Shown: positions 42,775 to 51,136 of the stretch, in pieces
Layout of the letters: every line of letters begins with the position of its first letter
Numbering within the stretch: position 1 is the stretch's first letter
From: Pseudomonas iranensis
Lineage (GTDB): Bacteria; Pseudomonadota; Gammaproteobacteria; Pseudomonadales; Pseudomonadaceae
Reading direction: 5' to 3'
Length of the DNA: 64,000 bases
NCBI RefSeq assembly: GCF_014268585.2
Contig: NZ_CP077092.1
Span: 4,439,501-4,503,500 of the forward strand
Notes under the pieces: generated by a model
Seen by the model: only the letters and a program-made list of their open reading frames with translations
Database searches by the model: none
Told to the model about the DNA's origin: nothing
Program-made: the position numbers and the translations under genes

Positions 42775-43216
42775 GGGACGTTTCATTCCTCATCCGGACG
42801 AAGTGCCGGTTGAATTGACGTTACTCAAGCCTGAATGCATTTCCAGACAACAGCTGCACACTATCAGCCTCGGCGGCATCGCTTGCAATTACCACCGCGC
42901 CTGGCGCCATGGCACTGCGCTGCAAGTACGCATGCCGACGCTGAATGCCGACTTCTGTTATCCGGGCTATGTGGCCTGGTGTCTGCGGCGTAAAAAAGGC
43001 TATCTGGTGGGCATTGCCTTCACTGACGAACAGACCCTGTTCAGCGCGCGAATGGGTGAGCAGGTGTGTCAGATCGAACGCTATTCGCGCATGCAGGACA
43101 GCCACGACGATCTGCAGGATAGTCAGGCGCTGGCCCTGCAATGGGTCGAGGAGCACGCCGAAGAGTTCTCCCACGACAACCTGCGCAAGGCTTTTGCGCA
43201 GCCAGCGCTGGACTAA
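42773..43216 (+). CDS. PilZ-domain-like protein
   Basis: A 147-residue protein beginning at ATG 42773, with GGGAG ten bases upstream; ATG 42740 is an in-frame alternative. It shows the PilZ barrel pattern ISLGGIACN (position of D/NxSxxG) and YLVGIAFTDE, but the N-terminal RxxxR c-di-GMP motif is not evident, so nucleotide binding is doubtful. The C-terminus is helical and acidic. A TATACT -10-like hexamer lies at 42724-42729, inside the divergent thioredoxin-like reading frame. Function unknown. Confidence 0.72.
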   Translation: MGRFIPHPDEVPVELTLLKPECISRQQLHTISLGGIACNYHRAWRHGTALQVRMPTLNADFCYPGYVAWCLRRKKGYLVGIAFTDEQTLFSARMGEQVCQIERYSRMQDSHDDLQDSQALALQWVEEHAEEFSHDNLRKAFAQPALD

Positions 43217-43345
43217 AGCACGGTTTGCCCATTGTCGAGCCGCCTCTGACGCGCTAAGGTTCGGCTCCCCCGACGCGCTAAATCTGCTGTGCTCCGCCGC
43301 GCGGGGATCGCTGGCGGCCGGCACCCGTGACCTGACGAGTAAACG

Positions 43346-44422
43346 ATGGCTGATTTACCGATCAACGACCTAAACGTCGCCTCTAACGAGACCCTGATCA
43401 CTCCCGATCAGCTCAAGCGTGATATCCCCCTGAGCGACGCCGCCCTGCGCACCGTCACCAAGGGCCGCGAAGTCATTCGCAACATTCTCGATGGCACCGA
43501 CCACCGTCTGTTCGTCGTGATCGGCCCGTGCTCGATTCACGACATCAAGGCTGCCCACGAATACGCCGATCGCCTCAAGGTGCTCGCCGAGGAAGTCTCC
43601 GACACCCTGTATCTGGTCATGCGCGTGTATTTCGAGAAGCCGCGCACCACCGTCGGCTGGAAAGGTCTGATCAACGATCCGTATCTGGACGACTCGTTCA
43701 AGATCCAGGACGGTCTGCACATCGGTCGTCAGTTGCTGCTCGACCTGGCCGAGAAAGGCCTGCCGACTGCCACCGAAGCCCTCGACCCGATCTCCCCGCA
43801 GTATCTGCAGGATCTGATCAGCTGGTCGGCCATCGGCGCGCGTACCACCGAATCGCAGACTCACCGCGAAATGGCTTCCGGCCTCTCCTCGGCGGTCGGC
43901 TTCAAGAACGGCACCGACGGCGGCCTGACCGTGGCGATCAACGCCTTGCAGTCGGTGTCCAGCCCGCACCGTTTCCTCGGCATCAACCAGGAAGGTGGCG
44001 TGTCGATCGTCACCACCAAAGGCAACGCCTACGGTCACGTGGTGCTGCGTGGCGGTAACGGCAAGCCGAACTATGATTCGGTCAGCGTGGCCCTGTGCGA
44101 GCAGGCGCTGAACAAAGCGAAGATCAAGCCGAACATCATGGTCGATTGCAGCCACGCCAACTCCAACAAGGACCCGGCCCTGCAACCGCTGGTGATGGAA
44201 AACGTCGCCAACCAGATCCTCGAGGGTAACCAGTCGATCATCGGCCTGATGGTCGAAAGCCACCTGAACTGGGGCTGCCAGGCGATTCCGAAAGACCTCG
44301 CCGACCTGCAATACGGCGTGTCGATCACCGATGCCTGCATCGATTGGTCCGCTACCGAAAACACCTTGCGCAGCATGCACGCCAAGCTCAAGGACGTATT
44401 GCCGAAGCGTCAGCGCACGTAA
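43346..44422 (+). CDS. Class I 3-deoxy-7-phosphoheptulonate synthase (AroFGH type)
   Basis: A 358-residue AroF/G/H-type DAHP synthase. PEP/metal motifs are clear: VIGPCSIHD with the metal cysteine, RVYFEKPRTTVGWKG, GARTTESQTHRE, GFKNGTDG and DCSHANSNKDP. It catalyses the same reaction as the class II enzyme at 27810-29156 but is unrelated in sequence class. Class I enzymes are usually inhibited by a single aromatic amino acid; which one cannot be told here. Followed by a strong terminator. Confidence 0.95.
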   Translation: MADLPINDLNVASNETLITPDQLKRDIPLSDAALRTVTKGREVIRNILDGTDHRLFVVIGPCSIHDIKAAHEYADRLKVLAEEVSDTLYLVMRVYFEKPRTTVGWKGLINDPYLDDSFKIQDGLHIGRQLLLDLAEKGLPTATEALDPISPQYLQDLISWSAIGARTTESQTHREMASGLSSAVGFKNGTDGGLTVAINALQSVSSPHRFLGINQEGGVSIVTTKGNAYGHVVLRGGNGKPNYDSVSVALCEQALNKAKIKPNIMVDCSHANSNKDPALQPLVMENVANQILEGNQSIIGLMVESHLNWGCQAIPKDLADLQYGVSITDACIDWSATENTLRSMHAKLKDVLPKRQRT

Positions 44423-44443
44423 GCTGCGTTTTACGGGCATAAA

Positions 44444-44475
44444 AAAACGCCGGACATTGTCCGGCGTTTTTGTGT
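44444..44475. terminator. Bidirectional terminator after class I DAHP synthase
   Basis: AAAACGCCGGAC (44444-44455) pairs with GTCCGGCGTTTT (44459-44470) across ATT, with A-run before and T after. It also serves the convergent GNAT gene. Confidence 0.92.
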
Positions 44476-44482
44476 GTGCGAT

Positions 44483-44764
44483 TCAGATCTTCGCGGCGCG
44501 ACGCTGATGGCGTTCCATGTAGCGCTCGACGTAGGAGCAAGACGGGATCACCGTGTAGCCCATTTCTTCGGCGTATTGCAGCGCGCGTTCAGTCAGCGCT
44601 GCGGCAATGCCACGGCCGCGCAGGGCATTAGGCACGAAGGTGCGGTAGATATCCAGGGTCTGCTTGCCCAGATCCATGTAGGTCAGGTAAGCACGATGAC
44701 CGTCCACAGTGGTCTCGAATTGATGACCAGCCTGGTCATGGTGGATGGACAACGCCTCGCTCAT
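44483..44764 (-). CDS. Small GNAT-like N-acetyltransferase (YjdJ type)
   Basis: A 93-residue short-form GNAT protein. ATG 44764 follows GAGGAG by five bases. The acetyl-CoA loop is visible as PNALRGRGIAAALTERAL, and the C-terminus GYTVIPSCSYVERYM is typical of the YjdJ/GTT1 subgroup, which acetylates small molecules or lacks known substrates. Confidence 0.87.
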   Translation of the reverse strand: MSEALSIHHDQAGHQFETTVDGHRAYLTYMDLGKQTLDIYRTFVPNALRGRGIAAALTERALQYAEEMGYTVIPSCSYVERYMERHQRRAAKI

Positions 44765-44801
44765 CACTACTCCTCGCGGGTCTTGAATTGTGACCCCTAC
44801 C

Positions 44802-45068
44802 TTACCGATGTTTTTCCGGCGAAGGAACATCTACGCCACCCCGTGCCTGATGGACACTGAGAAGAGCCACACCGATCTCGCGCAATCTGACACCTGCTGA
44901 ATAGTAGGCACCATTGGCGAAAATGCTCAAGGTACGCTCGTCATCGGACGGTTTGGGGGCAAAGGCTTCGATGCTCGCAGGTTCGGTCGCAGACCCTCTT
45001 TGCGCGCCGCTTGCCTGAACATTGCCGGAATGTTGAGACTTAAGACGTGCAAGCTTTTTTAAAGTCAC
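44802..45068 (-). CDS. Possible small protein, unknown
   Basis: An 88-codon frame starting at GTG 45068, upstream of and same strand as the GNAT gene. No family is recognised. The C-terminal half (ANGAYYSAGVRLREIGVALL) looks protein-like, but third-position GC is lower than in neighbouring genes and the ribosome site is weak. It may be real or chance. Confidence 0.33.
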   Translation of the reverse strand: MTLKKLARLKSQHSGNVQASGAQRGSATEPASIEAFAPKPSDDERTLSIFANGAYYSAGVRLREIGVALLSVHQARGGVDVPSPEKHR

Positions 45069-45402
45069 CTGAACATCAACAAAGATACGCGAAGCGCTTC
45101 GCAGAACCTGAACAAAAGTGTGGACGAATTCATTTAGAAAGACTTTAGCCGAAGTCGCAAAAACAGCATGCGACGGTGGGAACTTTTTCCGTTTGAGTCG
45201 CTCACGCCGGGGCTTGCAGCTGGATATTTTTTATACAGCGCAGTTAAAAGTTGCTCGAAAAAGAATCAACGCCTACAATTTTTTTTGCTTCTTGCGCTAC
45301 GTCAGTTTACTTACTACAAGTAATGGGTAGTATGTACGCCGGCTATTTCCTCAATCGTGAGGAGACAGCCACTTAATTTGAAAGTCCTTGAAGGGGAACA
45401 CG
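45069..45402. other. AT-rich upstream region of oprI
   Basis: A 334-base region, among the most AT-rich in the window, with T-tracts near 45223-45290. A short frame at 45118-45330 lacks coding character. It fits the upstream activating region of a highly expressed lipoprotein gene. Confidence 0.5.
45306..45333 (+). promoter_or_regulatory. Candidate oprI promoter
   Basis: TTTACT (45306-45311) and TAGTAT (45328-45333) with a 16-base spacer, downstream of T-rich sequence that could act as an UP-element. A leader of about 63 bases would follow. Confidence 0.35.
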
Positions 45403-45654
45403 ATGAACAACGTTCTGAAATTCTCTGCTCTGGCTCTGGCCGCAGTTCTGGCTACCGGTTGCAGCAGCGCATCGAAAGAAACCGAAGCACGTCTGACCGC
45501 TACTGAAGACGCAGCTGCTCGCTCCCAGGCTCGTGCAGACGAAGCTTACCGTAAAGCTGATGAAGCTCTGGCTGCTGCTCAAAAAGCACAACAGACTGCT
45601 GACGAAGCTAACGAGCGTGCTCTGCGCATGCTGGAAAAAGCTAGCCGCAAGTAA
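45403..45654 (+). CDS. oprI: Major outer-membrane lipoprotein OprI (Lpp homologue)
   Basis: An 83-residue lipoprotein, the exact length of OprI. Signal peptide with lipobox LATGC (Cys20), then a continuous alanine-rich coiled coil with heptad pattern, and a C-terminal ASRK whose lysine corresponds to the residue that links Lpp to peptidoglycan. Codons favour T-ending forms (GCT, CGT, GAA), unlike neighbours, as expected of one of the most expressed genes. GAAGGGGAA precedes the ATG; a terminator follows. Confidence 0.97.
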   Translation: MNNVLKFSALALAAVLATGCSSASKETEARLTATEDAAARSQARADEAYRKADEALAAAQKAQQTADEANERALRMLEKASRK

Positions 45655-45676
45655 TAATCCCTCGGGATTGTTATCG

Positions 45677-45707
45677 AGCCGATCCGGTTTTCCGGGTCGG
45701 CTTTTTT
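45677..45707 (+). terminator. Intrinsic terminator of oprI
   Basis: AGCCGATCCGG (45677-45687) pairs with CCGGGTCGGCT (45692-45702), one G-T wobble, then a T-run. Confidence 0.92.
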
Positions 45708-45733
45708 GTGCCCGGTGCTTTTCTCCGGGCAAT

Positions 45734-45769
45734 AAAAAACCCACCGACGCTGCACGCCTCGGCGGGTTT
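45734..45769 (-). terminator. Intrinsic terminator of the L,D-transpeptidase gene
   Basis: On the minus strand AAACCCGCCGA (45769-45759) pairs with TCGGTGGGTTT (45747-45737) and runs into six T. It begins about 12 bases after the transpeptidase stop. Confidence 0.85.
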
Positions 45770-45780
45770 CCGATCAATGC

Positions 45781-46752
45781 TTATTGCTGCAGATCGATCG
45801 GTGCACTGCTGACCATTGGCGCCGAGGTATTCGGCACGGCGATCTCAACCGGCAGGCCGTCTTCGGCCGCAACCACATCACGCACCACATCCCAGTTCAT
45901 GCGCAGGTTGCTGGTGATGTCTTCACGCTTGAGCATCGCGTTGATCACCGCGGTGTGCTTGTCGACCACCGACGGGTTGCCCTTGTCGTCGAGCGGCGTG
46001 TGCGCTTCCAGATAGACCTTGCCGCCACTGCGACCGAACTTGTACGGGTCGTTGATGATGCGCACCGAGGTGCCGACCGGGACCATGCCGGCCATTTCCA
46101 GCACGTTGTTGTTGAACATGCGGAAGCAGCCGTGGCTGGTGCGCATGCCGATGCCGAACTTCTTGTTCGAACCGTGGATCAGGTAGCCCGGTGTGCCGAG
46201 GGTGAACTTGAACGGCCCCAGCGGGTTATCAGGACCGGCCGGCACCACATTCGGCAGCGGATCACCGTCAGCGGCGTGTTCGGCCTTGATCGAAGCCGGA
46301 GGCGTCCACGTCGGGTTCGGCGTCTTGGCGATGATCGAAGTGTGCGCGATCGGCGAGCCCCAGCCTTCACGGCCGATGCCCAGCGGGAAGGTGTACACCA
46401 CGTCGCGGCCTTTCGGGTAGTAATAAAGACGGTATTCGGCAAGGTTGATGACGATGCCTTCACGCGGGCCCGGCGGCAGGATGAAACGCGTCGGCAGGAC
46501 GATCTCGGTACCGGCGCCCGGCAGCCAGGCATCGATGCCCGGGTTGGCCGCAACCATTTCCGAATAGCCCAGATCGTAGGTGGTGCCCAGGTCGGCGAAG
46601 GTGTCTTCGTACTTGGCTTTGATCACCTGCACCTGGCCGACGATGTCCTCGCCGGGTGGTGGCAGGGGAAGCTCCAATGCAGCAACGGGACCGGCCACAC
46701 ACAGGGCGGCAAGTGACAGGCAGCGGGTGACGGCAGGAAAGCGCGGCAACAT
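45781..46752 (-). CDS. L,D-transpeptidase (ErfK/YbiS/YnhG family)
   Basis: A 323-residue periplasmic enzyme. I start at ATG 46752 because GAAGGA lies eight bases upstream; earlier in-frame starts lack ribosome sites. Signal peptide to about VAALE (residue 26), a LysM-like segment (about 45-85), then the YkuD catalytic domain with HGSNKKFGIG and the active-site cysteine in RTSHGCFRMFN. Such enzymes form 3-3 peptidoglycan crosslinks or, in enterobacteria, attach Lpp to peptidoglycan. The neighbouring oprI with terminal lysine makes OprI anchoring a likely job, an inference. Confidence 0.92.
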   Translation of the reverse strand: MLPRFPAVTRCLSLAALCVAGPVAALELPLPPPGEDIVGQVQVIKAKYEDTFADLGTTYDLGYSEMVAANPGIDAWLPGAGTEIVLPTRFILPPGPREGIVINLAEYRLYYYPKGRDVVYTFPLGIGREGWGSPIAHTSIIAKTPNPTWTPPASIKAEHAADGDPLPNVVPAGPDNPLGPFKFTLGTPGYLIHGSNKKFGIGMRTSHGCFRMFNNNVLEMAGMVPVGTSVRIINDPYKFGRSGGKVYLEAHTPLDDKGNPSVVDKHTAVINAMLKREDITSNLRMNWDVVRDVVAAEDGLPVEIAVPNTSAPMVSSAPIDLQQ

Positions 46753-46852
46753 CCGGAAAATCCTTCGCATGATCATCAAGGGTATAAGGGCGCGATTGTA
46801 CACCGCGGCCTGGGGATTCGGGAGACACGCCGATAGACCGTGTCGCGCCCTG

Positions 46853-46942
46853 AAAGATCGCAGCCTCGTTGCACTCGTCAGCTCCTACATTTGCAACGCA
46901 TTCCCTGTAGGAGCTGACGAGTGCAACGAGGCTGCGATCTTT
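46853..46942. repeat. Large perfect inverted repeat (second palindromic family)
   Basis: Two perfect 37-base arms (46853-46889 and 46906-46942) around a 16-base loop. The arm begins AAAGATCGCAGCCTCGTTG and ends CAGCTCCTACA. It is a different family from the GTGGGAGCGAG REPs, also known widely in fluorescent pseudomonads. Lies between the L,D-transpeptidase and the small gene upstream of it. Confidence 0.9.
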
Positions 46943-46947
46943 TGATC

Positions 46948-47241
46948 TTAAAGTTCGAATCGAAGCTCGGGCCAGATCGGCGAGGTGCCGCGCTTCTGCG
47001 ATTCGAGAATCGCCCGGCACAGCGAGCACAGACGCTGATCCTGGAACACCCGGCGATCAACATTCGACCAGCGCGGTTGCGCCGGCAGCAGAGTGCCGCA
47101 CAGCGTGCGATCGGCCGAGCCACCGAGTTCCAGCTGACGCGTCACCAGATGCACCCGCACTTCCTGGCAGGCGAACAGATCCAGCTGCTCGTCAGGCTCG
47201 ATCAGTTGGTAGGCAAACAGGGACCAGGCAGGACGCGGCAT
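46948..47241 (-). CDS. Small conserved protein, unknown
   Basis: A 97-residue soluble protein from ATG 47241. It has no signal or membrane segment. Cysteines occur singly (LFACQEV, RTLCGTL) and as a CSLC pair near the C-terminus, which could bind metal together with the nearby ones. No family recognised. It lies between tesA and the L,D-transpeptidase on the same strand, as a hypothetical gene does in PAO1. Confidence 0.75.
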   Translation of the reverse strand: MPRPAWSLFAYQLIEPDEQLDLFACQEVRVHLVTRQLELGGSADRTLCGTLLPAQPRWSNVDRRVFQDQRLCSLCRAILESQKRGTSPIWPELRFEL

Positions 47242-47298
47242 CGGGGGCTCCAAATTAGGGGGCGCCACATTAGCCGAAAGCCTGCCACTAGAAAAGCC

Positions 47299-47904
47299 TC
47301 ATAACAGCGGTTTTAGCGTCGGCCAGACATTTTCCAGCAACTTGCCCTGAGCCCCGGCCGCCGGGTGCAGACCGTCGGCCTGCATCAGCTCCGGATGACC
47401 ACCGACACCTTCGAGAAAAAACGGCACCAACGGGATGTTTTTCTCTTCGGCGAGCTTGCCGTAAACCTCGGCGAACGAATCGGTGTAGCGCTTGCCATAA
47501 TTGGGTGGCAACTGCATGCCGAGCAGCAGCACTTTCGCGCCGCTCTGCCGCGAGCTGTCGATCATCGAGGAAAGATTTCGTTGCAATTGCGCTGGCGGCA
47601 TCCCGCGCAGGCCGTCATTGCCACCCAGCTCGAGGATCACCAACTCCGGCTTATGCTCTGCAAGCAGCGCCGGCAGCCGCGCCTGGCCTCCGGCACTGGT
47701 GTCGCCACTGATCGAGGCGTTGACCACTTTATCGTCGAAACCCTCCTGTTTGAGCCGCTGCTCAAGCAGCGAGACCCACCCCAGACGGGTATCCAGGCCG
47801 AAACCGGCGCTGATACTATCGCCAACGATCAGGACAGTACCCGCCGCTGCGTTCTGGGCCATGCACATCAAGGCCAGGCCAGCACTCAAAAACCATACAC
47901 GCAT
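47299..47904 (-). CDS. tesA: Periplasmic esterase/lysophospholipase/thioesterase I
   Basis: A 201-residue SGNH hydrolase. ATG 47904 follows GGAG by seven bases and gives a signal peptide ending QNAAAG. Motifs: block I VGDSISAGFGLD (nucleophile Ser), block II Gly in NASISGDTSAGG, block III ELGGNDGLRG, block V DGLHP (Asp and His). TesA is a multifunctional arylesterase, thioesterase and lysophospholipase of the periplasm. Its start is only ten bases from the divergent ABC-ATPase start. Confidence 0.94.
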   Translation of the reverse strand: MRVWFLSAGLALMCMAQNAAAGTVLIVGDSISAGFGLDTRLGWVSLLEQRLKQEGFDDKVVNASISGDTSAGGQARLPALLAEHKPELVILELGGNDGLRGMPPAQLQRNLSSMIDSSRQSGAKVLLLGMQLPPNYGKRYTDSFAEVYGKLAEEKNIPLVPFFLEGVGGHPELMQADGLHPAAGAQGKLLENVWPTLKPLL

Positions 47905-47914
47905 CGGATTCTCC

Positions 47915-48598
47915 ATGGGCGCAAGCATTCTCACCGCGAAGAACCTCAGCAAAGTGGTCCCTAGCGCGGAAGGTGAACTGACTATCCTGCACGAACTCAG
48001 CCTGGAACTGAACAAGGGCGACAGCCTGGCCATCGTCGGCGCGTCCGGTTCCGGCAAATCCACCCTCCTCGGCCTGCTCGCCGGTCTCGACCTGCCGAGC
48101 AGCGGCGAAGTCACCCTCGCCGGCCAGGGCCTGAGCAATCTCGACGAAGACCAGCGCGCACGAATCCGTGCCGAGCACGTCGGGTTTGTCTTCCAGTCAT
48201 TTCAGTTGCTCGACAGCCTGAATGCGCTGGAGAACGTCATGCTCCCGCTTGAGCTCGACGGCCGCAAAGATGCCCGCGAGCGCGCCACGCAATTGCTTCA
48301 GCGCGTCGGCCTCGGGCAGCGCCTGACCCACTCGCCGCGCCAGCTCTCCGGCGGTGAACAGCAGCGCGTGGCCATCGCCCGCGCCTTCGCGGCCGAACCG
48401 GACGTGCTGTTCGCCGACGAGCCGACCGGCAACCTCGACAGCCACACCGGCGAGCGCATCAGCGACTTGCTGTTCGAATTGAACAAGGAACGCGGCACCA
48501 CCCTGGTGCTGGTGACCCACGACGAACGCCTGGCCCATCGCTGCCGGCGCCTGATCCGTCTTGAAGCCGGGCTGCTGGTCGCCCCTCTGGAGCCTTGA
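47915..48598 (+). CDS. ABC transporter ATPase, LolD/YbbA type
   Basis: A 227-residue ABC ATPase of the MacB/LolD group. Walker A GASGSGKSTLL, Q-loop FQSFQLL, signature LSGGEQQRVA, Walker B VLFADEPTGNLD and switch His THDERLAH are intact. The stop overlaps the permease start (TGATG). With tesA next door it corresponds to E. coli ybbA-ybbP/tesA, whose transported substrate is unknown but may be a lipid or lipoprotein. Confidence 0.92.
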   Translation: MGASILTAKNLSKVVPSAEGELTILHELSLELNKGDSLAIVGASGSGKSTLLGLLAGLDLPSSGEVTLAGQGLSNLDEDQRARIRAEHVGFVFQSFQLLDSLNALENVMLPLELDGRKDARERATQLLQRVGLGQRLTHSPRQLSGGEQQRVAIARAFAAEPDVLFADEPTGNLDSHTGERISDLLFELNKERGTTLVLVTHDERLAHRCRRLIRLEAGLLVAPLEP

Positions 48599-51102
48599 TG
48601 GCACGTCTGCCGCTGTTGCGTCTGTTCAGCCTTGCCCTGCGCCAGCTCATGCGCGATGCCCGCGCCGGTGAGTTGCGCGTGTTGTTCTTTGCGCTGGTGG
48701 TGGCCGTCGCGGCGAGCACCGCGATCGGCTATTTCGGCGCCCGCCTCAATGGCGCGATGATGCTGCGCGCTACCGAGTTTCTGGGTGCCGATCTGGTCCT
48801 TGAAGGCAGCTCGCCGGCCCGCGAGGAGCAAATCCGCAGCGGCACCGAACTGCGCCTGAATCATGCGCAAGTGGTGGAGTTTTCCAGCGTCATTGCCACC
48901 GACAACGGCATTCAGCTGTCGAGCATCAAAGCTGTCGACCGTGCCTATCCACTGCGTGGCGAGCTGAAGAGCGCGCCCGCACCCTTTGCCCAGGAAGAAG
49001 TCGGCGGCGAACCGCAACCCGGTGAAGCCTGGGTCGAGGCGCGTCTGCTGACCGCGCTGGATCTGAAGATCGGCGACAACATCGACGTCGGCATGAAGAC
49101 CTTGAAGCTGACCCGCGTGCTGACCTACGAGCCGGATCGCGCTGGCAACTTCTACAGCCTGACGCCACGGGTGCTGATCAATCTTGACGACCTCGCCGCC
49201 ACCGGCGTGGTGCAACCGGGCAGCCGGGTAAGCTATCGAGAACTGTGGCGCGGTGAACCGCAGACGCTGGAAACCTATCGTGAATTGATCAAACCAGGCC
49301 TCGCTGCCAATCAGCGAATCCAGGATGCCCGTGATGGCAACCGACAGATTGGCGGCGCGCTGGGCAAGGCCGAGCGCTACCTGAACATGGCCAGTCTGGT
49401 TGCGGTATTGCTGGCTGGCGTAGCCGTGGCGTTGTCGGCGAACCGTTTCGCCAGTCGGCGTTTCGACGCCAGTGCCTTGCTGCGCTGCCTCGGCTTGTCG
49501 CGCCGGGAAACCATGGTGCTGTTCAGCCTGCAACTGACCGTGCTCGGCCTGATTGCCGCCATCAGTGGCGCCCTGCTCGGCTGGCTGGCGCAACTGGGGC
49601 TGTTCGCCCTGCTGCATGATTTGCTGCCAAGTGACGTGCCACCGGGCGGGCTGTTTCCGGCGATGGCCGGAATTGGCACCGGACTGGTGGCGCTGGCCGG
49701 TTTTGCCTTGCCGCCTTTGGCTGCACTGGGTCGCGTGCCGCCGCTGCGGGTGTTGCGCCGCGATATGCTGCCGATCCCCTCGAGCACATGGATGGTCTAC
49801 GGCGCGGCGCTGGGTGCGCTGGGCCTGATCATGTGGCGTCTGAGCCTCGACCTGCTGCTGACCTTCGCCCTGCTTGGCGGCGGCGTGGTCGCCGCGCTGG
49901 TGCTGGGCGGCCTGCTGTTGTTGCTGCTGCAAAGCCTGCGCCGCATGCTCGCCCGCGCTTCGTTGCCATGGCGTCTGGGCCTTGGCCAGTTGTTGCGGCA
50001 TCCATTGGCGGCGGCCGGGCAGTCGCTGGCGTTCGGTCTGATCCTGCTGTCGATGGCGCTGATCGCACTGCTGCGCGGCGAACTGCTCGACACTTGGCAA
50101 AACCAGCTACCGAAAAACGCGCCGAACTACTTCGCGCTGAATATCCTCCCGGCGGACAAACAGGCTTTCGCCGATCACCTGATCAAGGTGTCGGCGCAAG
50201 CGGCGCCGTTGTATCCAGTGGTGCCGGGTCGGTTGATCAGCATCAATGGCGAAGCGGTACAACAGATTGTCAGCAAGGACTCGGCCGGCGACCGCGCCAT
50301 CCAGCGTGACTTGAGCCTGACCTGGGCGGCGGATCTGCCGGCCGGCAACAAGCTCACCGCCGGCTCGTGGTGGAGCGGCCAGCCGTCCGGCGACGTGCCG
50401 GGGGTTTCGGTGGAAGGCAAGGTGGCCGAAAGCCTGAAACTCAAACTCGGCGATCACATGGTGTTCAGCGTCGGCGGGGTCAATCGCGAAGCGAAGGTCA
50501 CCAGCCTGCGCGAGATCAACTGGGACAATTTCCAGCCGAACTTCTTCATGATCTTCCAGCCCGGCACCTTGAAGGATCTGCCGGCGACCTACCTGACCAG
50601 TTTCTATCTGGCGCCGGGGCATGATCAGCAGATTGTCGAGTTGTCGCGGACCTTCCCGGCGGTGACCATCCTGCAGGTCGAAGCGTTGCTCGAACAGCTG
50701 CGCAGCATCCTCGCTCAGGTCACCCTGGCGGTGGAATATGTGTTGTTGTTTGTTCTGGCTGCGGGGATGGCGGTGCTGTTCTCCGGTCTGCAAGCGACGC
50801 TGGATGAACGCATTCGCCAAGGGGCGCTGTTGCGCGCGCTGGGTGCCGAGCGGCAGTTGCTGATCAAGGCGCGGCGTATCGAATTCGGCTTGTTGGGCGC
50901 GGTAAGCGGCTTGCTCGCGGCGATCGGTTCGGAGGTGGTCAGTCTGGTGCTGTACCGCTTCGCCTTTGATCTGCCATGGCATCCGCATCCATGGCTGCTG
51001 GTGCTGCCGCTGATTGGCGCCGCGCTGATTGGTGGCGCCGGTGTGTTCGGCACGCGGCGCGCGCTGAATGCCAGCCCACTGACAGTGTTGCGCGAGGGTT
51101 GA
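48598..51102 (+). CDS. ABC transporter permease, YbbP/FtsX-type
   Basis: An 834-residue permease with two FtsX repeats and about ten membrane helices: helix 1 near 25-45, a large periplasmic domain about 50-255, a helix cluster about 265-480, a second periplasmic domain about 485-700, and a final FtsX cluster to residue 830. It matches YbbP in size and architecture and is translated directly after its ATPase. Function is unproven; likely mechanotransmission or extraction of an envelope lipid. Confidence 0.92.
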   Translation: MARLPLLRLFSLALRQLMRDARAGELRVLFFALVVAVAASTAIGYFGARLNGAMMLRATEFLGADLVLEGSSPAREEQIRSGTELRLNHAQVVEFSSVIATDNGIQLSSIKAVDRAYPLRGELKSAPAPFAQEEVGGEPQPGEAWVEARLLTALDLKIGDNIDVGMKTLKLTRVLTYEPDRAGNFYSLTPRVLINLDDLAATGVVQPGSRVSYRELWRGEPQTLETYRELIKPGLAANQRIQDARDGNRQIGGALGKAERYLNMASLVAVLLAGVAVALSANRFASRRFDASALLRCLGLSRRETMVLFSLQLTVLGLIAAISGALLGWLAQLGLFALLHDLLPSDVPPGGLFPAMAGIGTGLVALAGFALPPLAALGRVPPLRVLRRDMLPIPSSTWMVYGAALGALGLIMWRLSLDLLLTFALLGGGVVAALVLGGLLLLLLQSLRRMLARASLPWRLGLGQLLRHPLAAAGQSLAFGLILLSMALIALLRGELLDTWQNQLPKNAPNYFALNILPADKQAFADHLIKVSAQAAPLYPVVPGRLISINGEAVQQIVSKDSAGDRAIQRDLSLTWAADLPAGNKLTAGSWWSGQPSGDVPGVSVEGKVAESLKLKLGDHMVFSVGGVNREAKVTSLREINWDNFQPNFFMIFQPGTLKDLPATYLTSFYLAPGHDQQIVELSRTFPAVTILQVEALLEQLRSILAQVTLAVEYVLLFVLAAGMAVLFSGLQATLDERIRQGALLRALGAERQLLIKARRIEFGLLGAVSGLLAAIGSEVVSLVLYRFAFDLPWHPHPWLLVLPLIGAALIGGAGVFGTRRALNASPLTVLREG

Positions 51103-51136
51103 TAGACTCACGCGGTCTTAATCACAAGAAGTCGCC

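Noticed and set aside
45118..45330. 70-codon plus-strand frame upstream of oprI
   Set aside because: AT-rich sequence with no ribosome site and overlapping the likely oprI promoter region.
48298..50100. 600-codon minus-strand frame across the ABC transporter genes
   Set aside because: Antisense shadow of the ATPase and permease; Gln/Arg-rich low-complexity translation with no fold pattern.
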